Source: Siphonodentalium dalli (lineage: Eukaryota > Mollusca > Scaphopoda > Gadilida > Siphonodentaliidae). Taken from it: DNA of 64,000 nt. The translations under genes and the position numbers were made by a program. Location of the stretch: the NCBI GenBank assembly GCA_032622095.1, contig CP136061.1:215358373-215422372 (forward strand), in the 5' to 3' direction. The notes under the pieces were generated by a model. It did no database searches. It saw only the letters and a list, made by a program, of their open reading frames with translations, and had not been told where the DNA came from. Position 1 is the first letter of the stretch; each line of letters starts with the position of its first letter. This document shows, piece by piece, positions 11,751 through 22,192 of the stretch.

Positions 11751-11901
11751 CAAGCCTTGAAATAGCGTGTCTGTCATTTGCAGAACGAGGTCCCCAGAGG
11801 GTGAATTTGGTGATGCTAGCCCACTATGCGGGGTATCATAACTAAATTCACCCTCTGGGGACCTCATTATGCAAATGACAGACACACTATTTCAAGGCTT
11901 G
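11751..11901. mobile_element. Family C foldback MITE with 8-bp target duplication
   Basis: The ends are CAAGCCTTGAAATAGYGTG and its complement. The arms carry TGCAGAACGAGGTCCCCAG and meet at a short GCCCACTATGCGGGG tip. TGTGAAAT lies directly outside both ends (11743-11750 and 11902-11909). An 8-bp duplication is the mark of the hAT superfamily. The whole 151-bp element can form one hairpin. Confidence 0.85.
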
Positions 11902-11909
11902 TGTGAAAT

Positions 11910-13520
11910 ACAGTATTAAGGATTAGGCATTAACCCTTTACCAATATGGATATAACAACGTCACTGCCCACCTGACCTGTTAAGTTTTGAAAATTGCCAT
12001 CGGTGAGATTTTTGCGGGAGAAATGCCCAGATATGTTCATGCTAAAAAAAAAAGTTTTAATTCAGATTTTCATCTTTAATAAAAAATAAAAAATTCTTTT
12101 TATTTATGATGAAGATTATACAATTTTAAGAGTTTCTATTTGTGTTTATTTCATAAATATATATACCTAAATAAAACAGTAATTAACGAGAGGCCGATCA
12201 CGATCGGCAGATGTTAACCAATCCCTTGGCGATAGTAAATTACTATGATCGGAATCATAAATGAGAGTTTTGATGTTGAATTATAGAGTATACTGTTATG
12301 TGCTATTATAGACAAATGTACATAACACAAATTATTGGAATTTATGGGTCACTAGCATTTATATTAGAGAATGCACTGGTACAGGATCTGTAAAGCTGCA
12401 CCACCACAGCCTCGGGTAAATGTGAAAAAGATGACCTGCATGGACATGGAATACTTGGGTTAAGAGAGTCCAATTTAAGTTTACAATGATAATGTATCAA
12501 ATTCTACCAACAACACCCATCAAGATAAAGACACCTCACTGCTGACCCATTAATATAAATTATATAGCAGAGCTGTCAACAAATCACAGGTATTGTTTAT
12601 GTTGAAGACTGGCATCTCTATCAAACCAATAACATTTATAATCACCTCAGACCAGACCAGAGTGATATACTCAGCTGTGCAATGCAGCACAGATGTTCTA
12701 GTCTACTGTTAATATCATGTGATGTGTATCTTTAAATTAGATACCATAGCTTTCTTTATCTGAACATTGGCATAAGAGACATCAGAAAATAATATAGCCT
12801 TTATATCAATAGCTAAGTAATCCAAAGGCATGTGATCGAATTAGTGAATTGGGTTTAAAGTCGCTCCAAACAAATTTACCAGTACATAACACAAGATTTT
12901 GGACCGATTTAAACCAAATTTGGTGTGGTGACTCGGGGTACCCTTGGCAGAGTTATAATGGTGTTAGTTTTTCAAATTTTGTTAACTTTCTTCAATTATT
13001 TAAAAAAAAAAAAAATTATTATAATTTCTTTTTATTTATTTATTTATTAATTTTTTTTGGGTTAAGTTCAATCTAATTTTAGTTTTTTTGTTTGTTTGTT
13101 TTTTAAAGATTGCATATATTTTTTCGAACAAGGGCCATAACTCAGCTAAAAATGGTCGGATCAAACCCATATTCGAACTCGGTCTGTCTTTTGTGCTGAG
13201 AAATTCATATACAAAATTTGGTTTTACGAGTAGTCAATCCGGACATCGACACTATGTTTACCATACTATGGTATGGGTAAACATAAAAATACAGCTACTG
13301 TGAGATAAATTCATGTTATATGAAATAATACAATGCATTGAACAGCTGACAAATCATCAAACTTACTCAAAGGTCATGGACAACTAAGCTATACCAATTG
13401 TGGTCTTCAAGAAAGAAGAGCACCTCCTGTTAATGTTTTCCCCCTTCAATTGTCCACATTGTACGTACAGTCATGTTAGTCGTTTTCACTTAACTGCTGC
13501 GCTGTGTGAAGTGTCATTGG
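11910..13520. other. Unassigned DNA with repeat fragments
   Basis: A single TTAACCCTTTA end occurs at 11930 without a clear partner. A GCCGATCACGATCGGC hairpin sits near 12192. Positions 12347-12412 are a fragment of the CATGAC-type TTAA MITE (GAATGCACTGG...GCTGCACC). Positions 12880-12970 and 13125-13290 carry the dispersed motif GGGCCATAACTCAGC with CCAAATTTGG-type text. No gene is recognised. Confidence 0.4.
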
Positions 13521-13856
13521 TTAACCCTTTGGTGAGTAGAACGACATATATGTTGTCTATCGGTTGAGGAGTAGAATGACATATATGTCGTTTCAGGAAG
13601 TGTTATTTTATGTAGACATAACTTCAATAAATCATCTGATTTATAAATGATTTGTATAGGAGTTATTTTGATTAATATAATGTCCCAAATGTATAAGTGC
13701 AATCGATTATGATAACACACGTTAACAAAAAATGCACCTAAATTAAAATGAATTATTGGACCATTTTGATCAAACTTGTTAATAATTATTTCTATGACGT
13801 TAAATTTACTCATGACGTCATGTGTATGATGTTACAGATACTCTCCAAAGGGTTAA
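13521..13856. mobile_element. TTAA-flanked MITE, GGTGAGTAG-type
   Basis: The ends are TTAACCCTTTGGTGAGTAG and its imperfect complement (CTCTCCAAAGGGTTAA). The left portion has two GACATATATG boxes, and a CATGACGTCATG palindrome lies at about 13811. It is about 336 bp with no coding capacity. It lacks the GCCAATGCATTCTC module. Confidence 0.65.
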
Positions 13857-13944
13857 ACAGCATTGTCACACATCATAACACAACAATGGCTTTGAGAGAG
13901 TGTGTGAAAATCAATTAAGGTTATCACCTTGCAATCACAGTTGA

Positions 13945-14070
13945 TACAGTAATGCACTAATTAATCGACTCCTTAACCACAGCAGAATTATGGGTAACTT
14001 TTCAGGATTTAGTCGGAAATATGCCTTGTTGCCATTCATCGGAAAGCTCTCGGCGATGAATGGCAACAAC
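13945..14070 (+). mobile_element. Truncated family B MITE
   Basis: The left TACAGTAATGCACTAATT arm is complete up to the hairpin tip (GGAAAGCTCTC), but the right arm stops after about 20 bp. Confidence 0.7.
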
Positions 14071-14184
14071 TAAAAATTCTCCAAGTTTTGAACCGGTGTA
14101 ATACGATATCTATGGGCGTAGCCATAGCATGATCTATCCTACACTGGTCATGCATAAGCCATGTTCAATTTCCATATTACATAC

Positions 14185-14283
14185 CTGATGTGTACTGAAC
14201 ATGTTCGTAATTGCATCTGTCTCCATGCCAGCATTTGGCACCCGTTGAAAAAAACCTGCACAAGCGCTTCTCATCTTGGGCTT
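14185..14283 (-). CDS. Internal exon encoding a CCCH zinc finger
   Basis: On the minus strand this 99-bp exon is bounded by an acceptor (ATAATTTCAG before 14283) and a strong donor (GTATGTAATA after 14185). It enters with two bases of a split codon and leaves with one, so it keeps the frame if skipped. It reads AQDEKRLCRFFSTGAKCWHG then DRCNYEHVQYTS, a perfect C-x8-C-x5-C-x3-H finger: the three Cys fall at CRFF, KCWH and RCNY, and the His at YEH. Such fingers usually bind single-stranded RNA. The parent gene is not identified and no companion exon was recognised within about 5 kb. The flanking DNA is repetitive, so the introns are probably long. It could be an exon of a decayed gene, but the intact motif and both splice sites argue for a working one. 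Confidence 0.75.
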
Positions 14284-15026
14284 CTGAAATTATAAGAACA
14301 CAAATCTTTGAATGGAATAGCATGCATACATTATGTTTATAAAAACATACTATAAACAAAAACTCAAGTTATCATCTGGAAACCAGAACAAGAGATGGAC
14401 TGTAGACCGGTGTATACCCCCATGTGGCATATGCATACCACACTGAGATACTCAGGCATTTTCAGATAAACAAAGCTGATCAACTGAAAGGAGGGAAATG
14501 ACTAAAAGTCCTTCCTGTTCACGCCAAGTGGGGTCAGTGTTAGGAGGGTGTAGATCCAGTGGATCGCACATTTTTCTGATTTAAAGTCCCCTTACGCACT
14601 CTGGGTCGCAATTGATAATGTCAATGATACGATATGACAGGTTGTCGTGATCGTTTGGGGTGCTTTGGTGTTCCACTCCCTTTGTAGGTTATTCAAAGAG
14701 GTTTCAACTGTGATTAGTCGTTCCGCAATTAATCGGATAATCGACTAATTAGTATTATTGTATTATAACAGTATATTTTAGACGCGATTTTATTTTTCGG
14801 TCACACTGTCAAAGATTAACATGCATTGATCCATGCTTGGCATAAATAAACAGTATTTTAACAAAACGGACATTTCCCCAACGGGATAATTCCCACCAGA
14901 CATTTCCCAACCTTTCATTTGTTGGTCAACATGTTGGTCACCTCAGAAGCCAATTATTATGACATTCAATTTGTCTCGGTGTGCTCGATTTAGCTGGCGG
15001 AGTAATAATGTTCTCGCACACTGTTC
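14284..15026. other. Unassigned DNA, probably intronic
   Basis: About 14385-14480 matches a dispersed repeat (AAGAGATGGACTGT with CGGTGTATACCCCCAT) also seen at 27715 and 46350. About 14701-14760 (TGATTAGTCG...CGACTAATTAG) resembles a hAT-type end. No other exon is recognised. Confidence 0.4.
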
Positions 15027-15253
15027 TTAACCCATTCAGTGCCAAGTTCGATTTTTGTATCAACCCATATTTAATTTTTTCAAATTTATTGATTATAATA
15101 ATGTGATATATTATAATAATGTGATATATTGATGGGAAGAGCTCTTAGAGCTCTTTCCATCAATGTATCACATTATTATAATCAATAAATTTGAAAAATG
15201 ATCAAGGAAATATGGGTTGATACAAAAATCGGACTTGGCACTGAAAGGGTTAA
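15027..15253. mobile_element. TTAA-flanked palindromic MITE related to family D
   Basis: The ends are TTAACCCATTCAGTGCC and the complement of TTAACCCTTTCAGTGCC. Next inside is GATTTTTGTATCAACCCATA, as in family D. The centre is a long hairpin, AAATTTATTGATTATAATAA pairing with its complement around a GAGCTCTTAGAGCTC tip, instead of the GCCAATGCATTCTC module. One arm has a short internal duplication of TAATAATGTGATATAT. Confidence 0.75.
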
Positions 15254-15663
15254 ATTATCGAGCTTATTTTAAGTAACAGCACCACACAAAGGGTAGTGGT
15301 CTCAGCACAGGCCCACTGTCATATTTTTTACAAACATCAAAAGCCACCTCGTGAAGCCTCCTTACGGTCAGTGATATATGCTGTCATTTGTTTTTACAAA
15401 CACCAAGCACCGCCACTATGATGCCCATCTTAAAACTTGTCATACCTGTGTTAATTGTCCCAAATGTGGACTATCGCTGTATATACAATATATATATACA
15501 TTGTGGCCACCTGCCAATTTGGGTTGATCTCACTGTATCTGTAGGTCCTACGAGTGAATGTTTGATCAAGTGAATTAACTTGGGAGTCCGTCATAAGGGT
15601 TAGCTCAATTATACCCTACATGGCCTAATTGCATCTATACCTTATTAACAAATCATTACACTA
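15254..15663. other. Unassigned DNA
   Basis: TTTTTACAAACA(T/C)CAA occurs twice, near 15325 and 15391. A TATATACAATATATATATA run lies near 15480. No gene is recognised. Confidence 0.35.
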
Positions 15664-15796
15664 TACAGTAATGCTCTAATTAATCGACTCCTTAACCACA
15701 GCAGAATTATGGGTAACTTTTCGGGATTTAGTCGGAAATATGGCTTGTTGCCATTCATCGGAAAGCTCTCAGTAGATTAATTAGAGCATTACTGTA
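15664..15796. mobile_element. Family B MITE, internally deleted
   Basis: Both TA-flanked CAGTAATGCTCTAATTAATC ends are present. The left arm is full but the right arm retains only about 20 bp, so this copy is a deletion derivative that kept both termini. Confidence 0.75.
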
Positions 15797-16317
15797 CTTT
15801 ATTTTATTATTTTCCCACTGGTCGCCATGGGCCATCTGTGTATACCAATTTCCCACATCTTATTAGTAACTCAAAGTAACAATTTTATGAATTTATCCTG
15901 ACAATAATAGATGCCAGAAACAAACAGCAGTCAGTTGTTGAATTATAACTCGCCTTACAAGATACATTTTGAAAAGTCTTATATTGCAGTCATTATATGT
16001 ACATACAATTAATCGATAATCATCAATTATTGTTGGCTGATAAACGATTATAAAAATAATCGTGGCAACCCTAGGGACAATATTTGCTCCAGGCCTTCTT
16101 TTATCGATGTCTGGTATAGGCCATTTTGGTGAGGGCAATATCATGGATAGTTGTCTCGGGCGGACTCTGTGCAGCACGTAAGATTCGAGAAATTCTTGGT
16201 GTAGGGAATGTCTGAGTTTCTTTGTGAATTTCTATCTAAGGGCCATAACTTCAGCAGACATGAATGGACAAAACCTGTTGAATGTGGATATTGTTCCACA
16301 TGAGTATATTAAAGATC
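15797..16317. other. Unassigned DNA with a possible hAT end
   Basis: About 16005-16076 ends ATAATCGTGGCAACCCTA. On the complement this reads TAGGGTTGCCACGATTAT, a typical hAT-type terminus. A clear partner is not established (14701-14760 is a candidate). An open stretch near 16060-16170 runs into GCAC|GTAAGA, but has no acceptor or recognised domain. Confidence 0.35.
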
Positions 16318-16560
16318 ACTTTAACCCTTTCCATAATAAAGCATCATTGATGAGTAGTTATCCCATAGGAAATGTTCAGATAATAAGTTCAACAAATGAC
16401 CATTATTATCTAAACATTTCCCTCAATAAATAGGGCTCCTCCTGCACTTTTATTTATCTCTCATCTACTTTTATCACCTTAACATCCCTCAAAATCAATA
16501 ATAGACAATTCCGATGCACACTTTTTAACTGACTGGGAGAATCCATTTAGTATCGAAAGA
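16318..16560. mobile_element. Rearranged TTAA element, family E
   Basis: It begins at TTTAACCCTTTCCATAATAA and holds the family E hairpin GAAATGTTCAGATAATAAG with its complement. Near 16527-16560 it has ACTGGGAGAATCCATTTAGT, the inverse of the family E left end. The closing TTAA edge is not clear. The most complete family member is at 25669. Confidence 0.5.
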
Positions 16561-16774
16561 GATAAGCATGACCTAATACCAAACTCTTTGATGATAAATG
16601 GGCCATTTTTTCCAATTGTAAACTAAAGTTTACATATAATATATCTAGAGCATGCCACTGTGCTAATTCACATTTTATCGAAAAAATATGTTGTTGTTGT
16701 TGTAACTGGTTGTTTGGGACTCTGTTTACATCTTTAATGATGAATGTACAGCCCTATGAGTCTTGATCAATCTA

Positions 16775-17135
16775 TAAGATGACAGGAATTGAATGATAAC
16801 ACCTTTATAGACTCATTATTGTATAATGCACACAAGCTTTCGGCCTTCACATAATGCCCTAATTAATCGACTGCTTAACCACAGCAGAATTATGGATAAC
16901 TTTTCAGGATTTAGTCGGAAATATGGCTTGTTGCCATTCATCGGAAAGCTCTCCCCGAGAGCTTTCCGATGAATGGCAACAAGCCATATTTCAGACTAAA
17001 TCCTGAAAAGTTATCCATAATTCTGCTGTGGTTAAGCAGTCGATTAATTAGGGCATTATGTGAAGGCCGAAAGCTTGTGTGCATTATACAATAATGAGTC
17101 TATAAAGGTGTTATCATTCAATTCCTGTCATCTTA
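16775..17135. repeat. 361-bp near-perfect palindrome around a family B MITE
   Basis: The two 180-bp arms differ at a single position that I can see (GTCGGAA against GTCTGAA). The inner about 95 bp of each arm is a family B half-element. The outer about 85 bp (TAAGATGACAGGAATTGAAT, CACAAGCTTTCGGCCTTCAC) is not part of any other family B copy here. The MITE terminus itself is altered (CACATAATGCC in place of CAGTAATGCC) identically on both sides. Confidence 0.85.
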
Positions 17136-17399
17136 CATCTTTAATACTAGGTTAAAATATTCAATATTAAAGTCAGGTACAGCCATTTAGGAAAATAACT
17201 TTAAAAAAAACACTCAAAATCTCTGGATAGTATAATTGAAGTACAGTGTTGGTCAACATGGGCTACAGCAAGAGGCGCCATCCATCAGTCTCAGTCTACA
17301 ACACACCAATAGGATAACAGAGATATGACAGGCAATAAAATAATCAATGTTGATAAAAGCATCCCCAGGCCTTAGATTAATGGCAGGGATTAATCATTT

Positions 17400-17847
17400 G
17401 TGACCCGCCATATCAAATCCAGTCGTAAGTCGGGATTTTTTTACCCTGTGCCAATGCATTCTCTTATATATGCGAGTCGACCATAGGTCGCCTCGCATAT
17501 ATAAGAGAATGCATTGGCCTAACAAATTTTTATCATTTTTTTTAAATAAATGTTTCTTAAATTTTTTAGGACATAAAATAAAAAACATCCCTTTACCCTG
17601 CAGGGAGCCCCACACATATATAGAAGCATATAGAAGAGTGTTGTCTGCTCATGTTTGTCTGGGGCTCTGTATGGGTGAAATTATAAAATTGTTAAAGAAT
17701 ACAAGAAAAAATTATTAAAATTGTTAGGCCAATGCATTCTCTTATATATGCGAGGCGACCTATGGTCGACTCGCATATATAAGAGAATGCATTGGCACAG
17801 GGTAAAAAAAATCCCGACTTACGACTGGATTTGATATGGTGGGTCAC
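17400..17847. mobile_element. MITE with GTGACCCGCC ends and ATTT target duplication
   Basis: This is a second copy of the element at 3131. ATTT lies directly outside both ends (17396-17399 and 17848-17851). The terminal repeats of about 45 bp run GTGACCCGCCATATCAAATC to GGATTTTTTTACCC. Two complete GCCAATGCATTCTC hairpin modules (about 17446-17524 and 17727-17803) sit in inverted orientation. The central spacer carries CCTGCAGGGAGCCCCACAC. Confidence 0.85.
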
Positions 17848-17902
17848 ATTTGTGTTTGAGACAACAAATCAACTGGTGCTGCTGTAACCGCCTAGTTGTT
17901 GG

Positions 17903-18323
17903 TACAGTAATGCCCTAAATGATCGACTCCACAGCAGAATTAAGGGTAATTTTTCAGGATTTATTCGGAAATATGGCTTGTTGTCATTCAGCGGAAAGCT
18001 CTCATGATTATTATCTAAACATTTCCCTCAATAAGCCAGATCACTTTTGAATATTAATGATTCCATATATGGAATTCATGAATATTCAAAGCTTCATATA
18101 TGGAATCATGAATATTCAAATGTTCCATATATGGAATGCACCTCCAGAACTTTGACCTGTTGCACTTAAACGGCGGTCTAATATGGCTTGTTGCCATATA
18201 TTAATCGGAAAGTTCTCGGTGAGAGCTTTCCGATGAATGGCAACAAGCCATATTTCCGACTAAATCCTGAAAAATTTCGCATAATTCAGCTGTGGTTAGT
18301 CATATACTTTGGGCATTACTGTA
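17903..18323. mobile_element. Family B MITE split by an insert
   Basis: The left arm (from TACAGTAATGCCC) and right arm (ending GGGCATTACTGTA) are both present. The tip is interrupted between about 18004 and 18168. The insert includes a piece of the family E text (TTATCTAAACATTTCCC) and three copies of an ATTCCATATATGGAAT-like palindrome spaced by about 36 bp (18054, 18090, 18123). Confidence 0.7.
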
Positions 18324-18756
18324 GGTTGATTCTGCTGAGTTAGTAATACCTCTACAGCGAAGTAATGCCCATAGCCTTACAGTCCAGGGGGATGGGACAG
18401 CAATAGTAACAATGTCCCCTCCCCCAAACATTTTGAAATTTTTGAAAATTCCGGCATTTTCGGGAAAATTGGAGATATTTTCGGTCAAATTCAGGGAAAT
18501 TGAATGGTATTTTAAGGGGGAAATTGTGGAAAATTACAGTATTTTTCACATTTATATATATTTAAGGTTAATATGAATCTATTTTCTTATCTTTATGTGT
18601 GTATATAAGGTATATTATACAAAAACGATGTTACAACCATGAGTATATTATGTAATAGAATTCGAGGAAAAAGTCTCAGCCTCGCCCCCTTAAAAATTTG
18701 GGCGCCTGTACAGCTATGGTGATGCCAGTAGTGATTCTGCTAAAATAACTCGAAGA
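18324..18756. other. Unassigned DNA
   Basis: An AT-rich interval with runs such as GAAATTTTTGAAAATTCC (about 18435) and a CGCCCCCTTAAAAATTTGGG motif (18683). No gene or complete transposon is recognised. Confidence 0.35.
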
Positions 18757-19174
18757 TAGCCAAGTCCCCAGAAGGTGAATTCAGTGACACTACCTTGTAC
18801 AGTGGGCTAGCATTACTAAATTCACTTTCTGGGAACCTCATTCTGCTCAGGCCTCATCTTCTCTGGAAAGTTTTAACTTTATAATCAAATTCACAGTTTT
18901 TTTTTATTTTCTTTAGAAAGTTTCTTTTTCTTTTTTCGTTTAGTTAGTAATCATGATTTCTCTTATATTCGATTAAATTGGCTGACACATTGCATAATCG
19001 GCATGCCCAATGGGGGCACATCACCATCTTCACCATCTAGAAACCTAAATCATAGTAGGTCTACTATGTAGCAGATGCAGAATGAGGTCCCCAGATGAAG
19101 AATTTGGTGATGGTAGACCATCGTGCATGGTAGCGTCACTAAATTCACCCCCTGGTGACATCATTCTGCAAATG
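18757..19174. mobile_element. Long-form family C element, degenerate
   Basis: Two family C palindromes (left about 18760-18840, right about 19075-19174) flank the long-form interior. That interior has CCTCATCTTCTCTGGAAAG on one side and the GTGCCC-type box before CACCATC on the other. Both outer CAAGCCT ends are lost. Confidence 0.65.
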
Positions 19175-19649
19175 TATGGTTCCATATTTTCTGTCCCGAA
19201 ATCAATTACTATTTCGTCTGCTTTGTGGGGGGGGGGGGGGGGGGGGGGGGGGGGTGAAAAATATTTGCTTTGAGTTGAGAAAAACCCACTCTTCAGAGCT
19301 TAGAGATTTATTTTCTTTATCTTGAATTGTTGTCAGCCGAGTAAAATCCCAAAGTTTACATAATAAGGTTAACAAACAGCTTATGATATATTTTTTAACA
19401 AGAGAACGGCGTCGGGGCGTAGCATAATATGCCCGTTTCTGGAGTAGAGTGCTGGCAAGGTTTAATTCATTTGTTAGAAACTTTTGACTTAAGACGAAAT
19501 AATAACAAAAATAAAACACATTAACTTCAAGTGTGGTATTTTTGACTGAAAAATTCACATACCAAATTTTGTTATCAATCAGAAACCTCAAAATATAAAC
19601 ATTTTAAGTTGAAATTAATATACCTTGTTACCAGTGAGAAATAACCACA
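19175..19649. other. Unassigned DNA with a G-run
   Basis: A run of 28 G occupies 19227-19254. A 129-codon open frame on the minus strand ends in a proline run that is just this G-run read in reverse. Around 19398-19470, AACAAGAGAACGGCGTCGG resembles a dispersed repeat edge. Confidence 0.4.
19227..19254 (+). repeat. Poly-G run (28 G)
   Basis: An uninterrupted G homopolymer, possibly capable of forming a G-quadruplex. Its length is likely to be unreliable in an assembly. Confidence 0.9.
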
Positions 19650-19976
19650 TCAACAATCATTCCATCCAATCCAAACAAGTTTGTGGTATGAATAGTATAC
19701 TTCCGAAACACCGCAATTCACATTTTCCTTGTTTGTAAAGATTAAGTCAATACATGAACCATAATCTGTAGTGGATTTCAATAAAATCTGATGAAATCCT
19801 TTGGCAACAAGACAGTTTTGTGGAGAATGTTTGTCAGCAGAATGTACATTCCAAGCCACATTGAAATCACCCATAATCAGACGCTCCTGTTTATTCTGAT
19901 ATTTGCATAGAAGCCTTTGCAGGTTTGCACACAGTTTGGGATGGAAAATATGAAGTATTGTGATTATATGTTGTCC
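19650..19976 (-). pseudogene. Endonuclease/exonuclease/phosphatase-type fragment of a mobile element
   Basis: The minus-strand frame stays open for 108 codons. It contains ERLIMGDFN, DYGSCIDLIFTN and VYYSYHKLVW in order. These match three blocks of the EEP endonuclease found in non-LTR retrotransposons and in some animal Helitrons: the GDFN metal site, the S/C-ID-IF block, and the final SDH block. The SDH catalytic Asp is replaced by Tyr (SYH) here, and an in-frame stop lies just upstream, so this is a dead remnant. I see no reverse transcriptase or helicase next to it. Confidence 0.75.
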
Positions 19977-20227
19977 TTAACATGTGTGTGTTGATCTCAA
20001 GTATTTGGAAGTGACCCCACCCCTGCCTCAAAATTGGCTGACGGGATTGGGAAATTGTCAACCCAGGCCCCAAATGCGAATTTTGACGGCCTGTAACTCC
20101 GTTATTTTCCAAGGATTTTAAAATTGTTTTTAGTTTTGTGATCTGCTGCTCACCTAGATTGTATGATATAAATTTAAAAATATTTATTTTCGGCTATTTT
20201 CAGATATAAAAATCCTATATATCTGGC

Positions 20228-20740
20228 AAAAATGATCGGATCGGACTCAAATTCGAACTTGGCCTACAATATCATGTACTCAGAACCCATATTTGAACTT
20301 GATCTGTATACCAAATTTGGTTCAGTTCACTCGATTCAATCTAAAGTTATCATCTGGAAACCGCATATCAGGTAAAATTTAAGTAAAAAAAGGGGCATAA
20401 CTCAGTCAAAATAATGCGGACAAAACCCATATTCGAACTTGATCTGTATTTTGGGGTGGTAAACTAATATACCAAATTTGGTTCAGTTCACTTGATTCAA
20501 TCTATTAAAAGTTATCATCCGGAAACCGCAAATCAGGTAAAATCTAAGTCGAAAAAGGGACATAACTCAGTAAAAATCATGCGGATGGAACCCATATTCA
20601 AACTTGATCTGTATTTTGGTGTGGTAAAACTAACATACCAAATTTGGTTCAGTTCACTCGATTCAATCTAAAGTTATCATCCGGAAACTAAAAGCGGATG
20701 GACGACAGATGACGGACAGACGGACAACCCATTTACATAA
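20228..20740 (+). repeat. Dispersed repeat with tandem units of about 145-170 bp
   Basis: Three degenerate units each carry GGG(G/A)CATAACTCAGT, ACCCATATTCGAACTTGATC, ACCAAATTTGGTTCAGTTCA and GTTATCATCYGGAAACCGC. They end in GATGACGGACAGACGG. No coding sense. Confidence 0.7.
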
Positions 20741-20901
20741 TACGACCATTTTTTCAAACGGGCGTATAAACAAATCTGGCCATTGGCCAGTTTGGTCACG
20801 GACAGCACGAGAGCTGCTTGCAGACAAAGGTTTATTTGAGTGTCGTTTGATCAGCATGAGTCAGAATCTGCTCTGTCAATGGACTAAATCGGTCTAGCCA
20901 C

Positions 20902-21096
20902 TCAAAGATACTCAATCCGATTAGACGCTCTTAAATTACTATTTCTTTGGCTTTAGGGGTAAAAAATATTTGATTCGAGTCGAGGAACCCTCCTTCAAAG
21001 CTCAGAGTGATTAGATATCGATTTTTGAAATGTGTTAATTTTTGGAACCCAAAGAAATAGTAATTTAGGGGTGCTTAATCGGATTGAGTATCTTTA
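20902..21096. mobile_element. MITE-like element, family F
   Basis: Inverted ends of about 50 bp run AAAGATACTCAATCCGATTA through TAAATTACTATTTCTTTGG, with the complement at the right. The centre has AATATTTGATTCGAGTCGAG. Related fragments lie near 43950-44150, 44253-44395 and 52215-52400. No target duplication could be fixed. Confidence 0.65.
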
Positions 21097-21345
21097 AAGT
21101 GATGTGAAAACCTGTTAGGGTGATCAAATAGAAATGGAGAATAATCTTGTTCAAAGTAGATGTTTTACAAAAATTATATGTAAATTGACAACACACACCA
21201 TCATTCTTATATATTAATTAAATGCAATGACTGTCGATGGCGAAATTGTTTTTGTTAGTTTTATATCGCCGATAGATGCATCCCGAATTGAGCAGTAGAT
21301 ATATACAATTGAGCGTAGTTCTAAACGCAAGTGTGGCCTTGGTTG
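21097..21345 (+). repeat. Dispersed repeat also found at 46600-46835
   Basis: The shared text includes ATCAAATAGAAATGGAGAATAA-like and AACACACACCATCATTC blocks in the same order and orientation as at 46600. Both copies end near ATTGAGCGTAG. The function is unknown; it adjoins family F. Confidence 0.6.
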
Positions 21346-21524
21346 TAGGTTATATTTTCGAAATAAATGTTACCAAATTGTGGAAAATTTCCTCAAGAAT
21401 AAACTAATATTAGAGTATCATCCACAAAACAGACTTGAGCATTTTTTAACAAAGTTCGCTTTATAGTGGGATCTCCCCGGAGTTGTTTGCTTATCACACA
21501 CTCTTTACGTACTGTACTGTGACA

Positions 21525-21913
21525 TTAACCCTTTACCCAACAAACCGGCCAAATAAAGCTTCAACAGCCTAAAATATCTTCGGTCTGTCTCAATAGAACC
21601 ATACAAATATGGATATCATTGGAACCGGCTCCTTGACCACATTGTGATAGTTACAGTTATGCCCTGTGCCAATGCATTCTCTTATATATGCGAGTCGACC
21701 ATAGGTCGCCTCGCATATATAAGAGAATGCATTGGCCTAAAAAAAATCTTTTTTTAACACTTTTTACCATTTTTCTTACATTCTTTAACAATTTTATAAT
21801 TTTTAATGTGTTAAGCCAATGCATTCTCTTATATATGCGAGGCAACCTATGGTCGACTCGCATATATAAGAGAATGCATTGGCAAAGGGTCCTTCTGTTG
21901 GGTAAAGGGTTAA
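21525..21913. mobile_element. TTAA-flanked MITE, ACCCAAC-type ends
   Basis: The ends are TTAACCCTTTACCCAACA and its complement. An asymmetric left arm contains AAACCGGCCAAATAAAGC. Two GCCAATGCATTCTC hairpin modules (about 21662-21740 and 21814-21890) lie in inverted orientation. A near-identical copy in the opposite orientation is at 33448-33828. Confidence 0.8.
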
Positions 21914-22030
21914 ATGGCTTTTGTTTACTAACACTGCATACGATCTTGACAATAACATGTTATTTTTGCGATATTTATGATTGGTATAAGAAACAAATCT
22001 GGCTATATTTTAATATTCTTTGGCAGTATA
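21914..22030 (+). repeat. Dispersed repeat G
   Basis: It carries TTTGTTTACTAACAC, CGATCTTGACAATAACATG and TATTTATGATTGG blocks. Other copies are at 24843-24955 and 26136-26260 (same strand) and at 25858-25965 and 34530-34640 (opposite strand). Confidence 0.6.
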
Positions 22031-22085
22031 TGGTGGTTTCAATGGATGTGAATATTTTAGCAGCAATTCCCAGTGCAATGACCTA

Positions 22086-22192
22086 CAGAGCTTTCTGATG
22101 AATGGCAACAAGCCATATTTCCGACTAAATCCTGAAAAGTTACCCATAATTATGCTGTGGTTAAGAAGTCGATTACTTAGAGCATTACTGTA
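22086..22192 (-). mobile_element. Half of a family B MITE
   Basis: Only the right arm is present, from AGAGCTTTCTGATGAATGG to GAGCATTACTGTA. Confidence 0.7.

Noticed and set aside
11930-12250. Another TTAA-bounded MITE starting TTAACCCTTTA
   Set aside because: No matching inverted right end was found. TTAACCAATCCC at about 12217 has the wrong orientation.
14701-16078. A 1.4-kb hAT element between TGATTAGTCG text and ATAATCGTGGCAACCCTA
   Set aside because: The two ends resemble each other only loosely and no 8-bp duplication could be found, so only the right end is noted as a possible terminus.
19202-19591. 129-codon minus-strand frame ending in a proline run
   Set aside because: The prolines are the 28-G homopolymer read in reverse; there is no recognisable domain.
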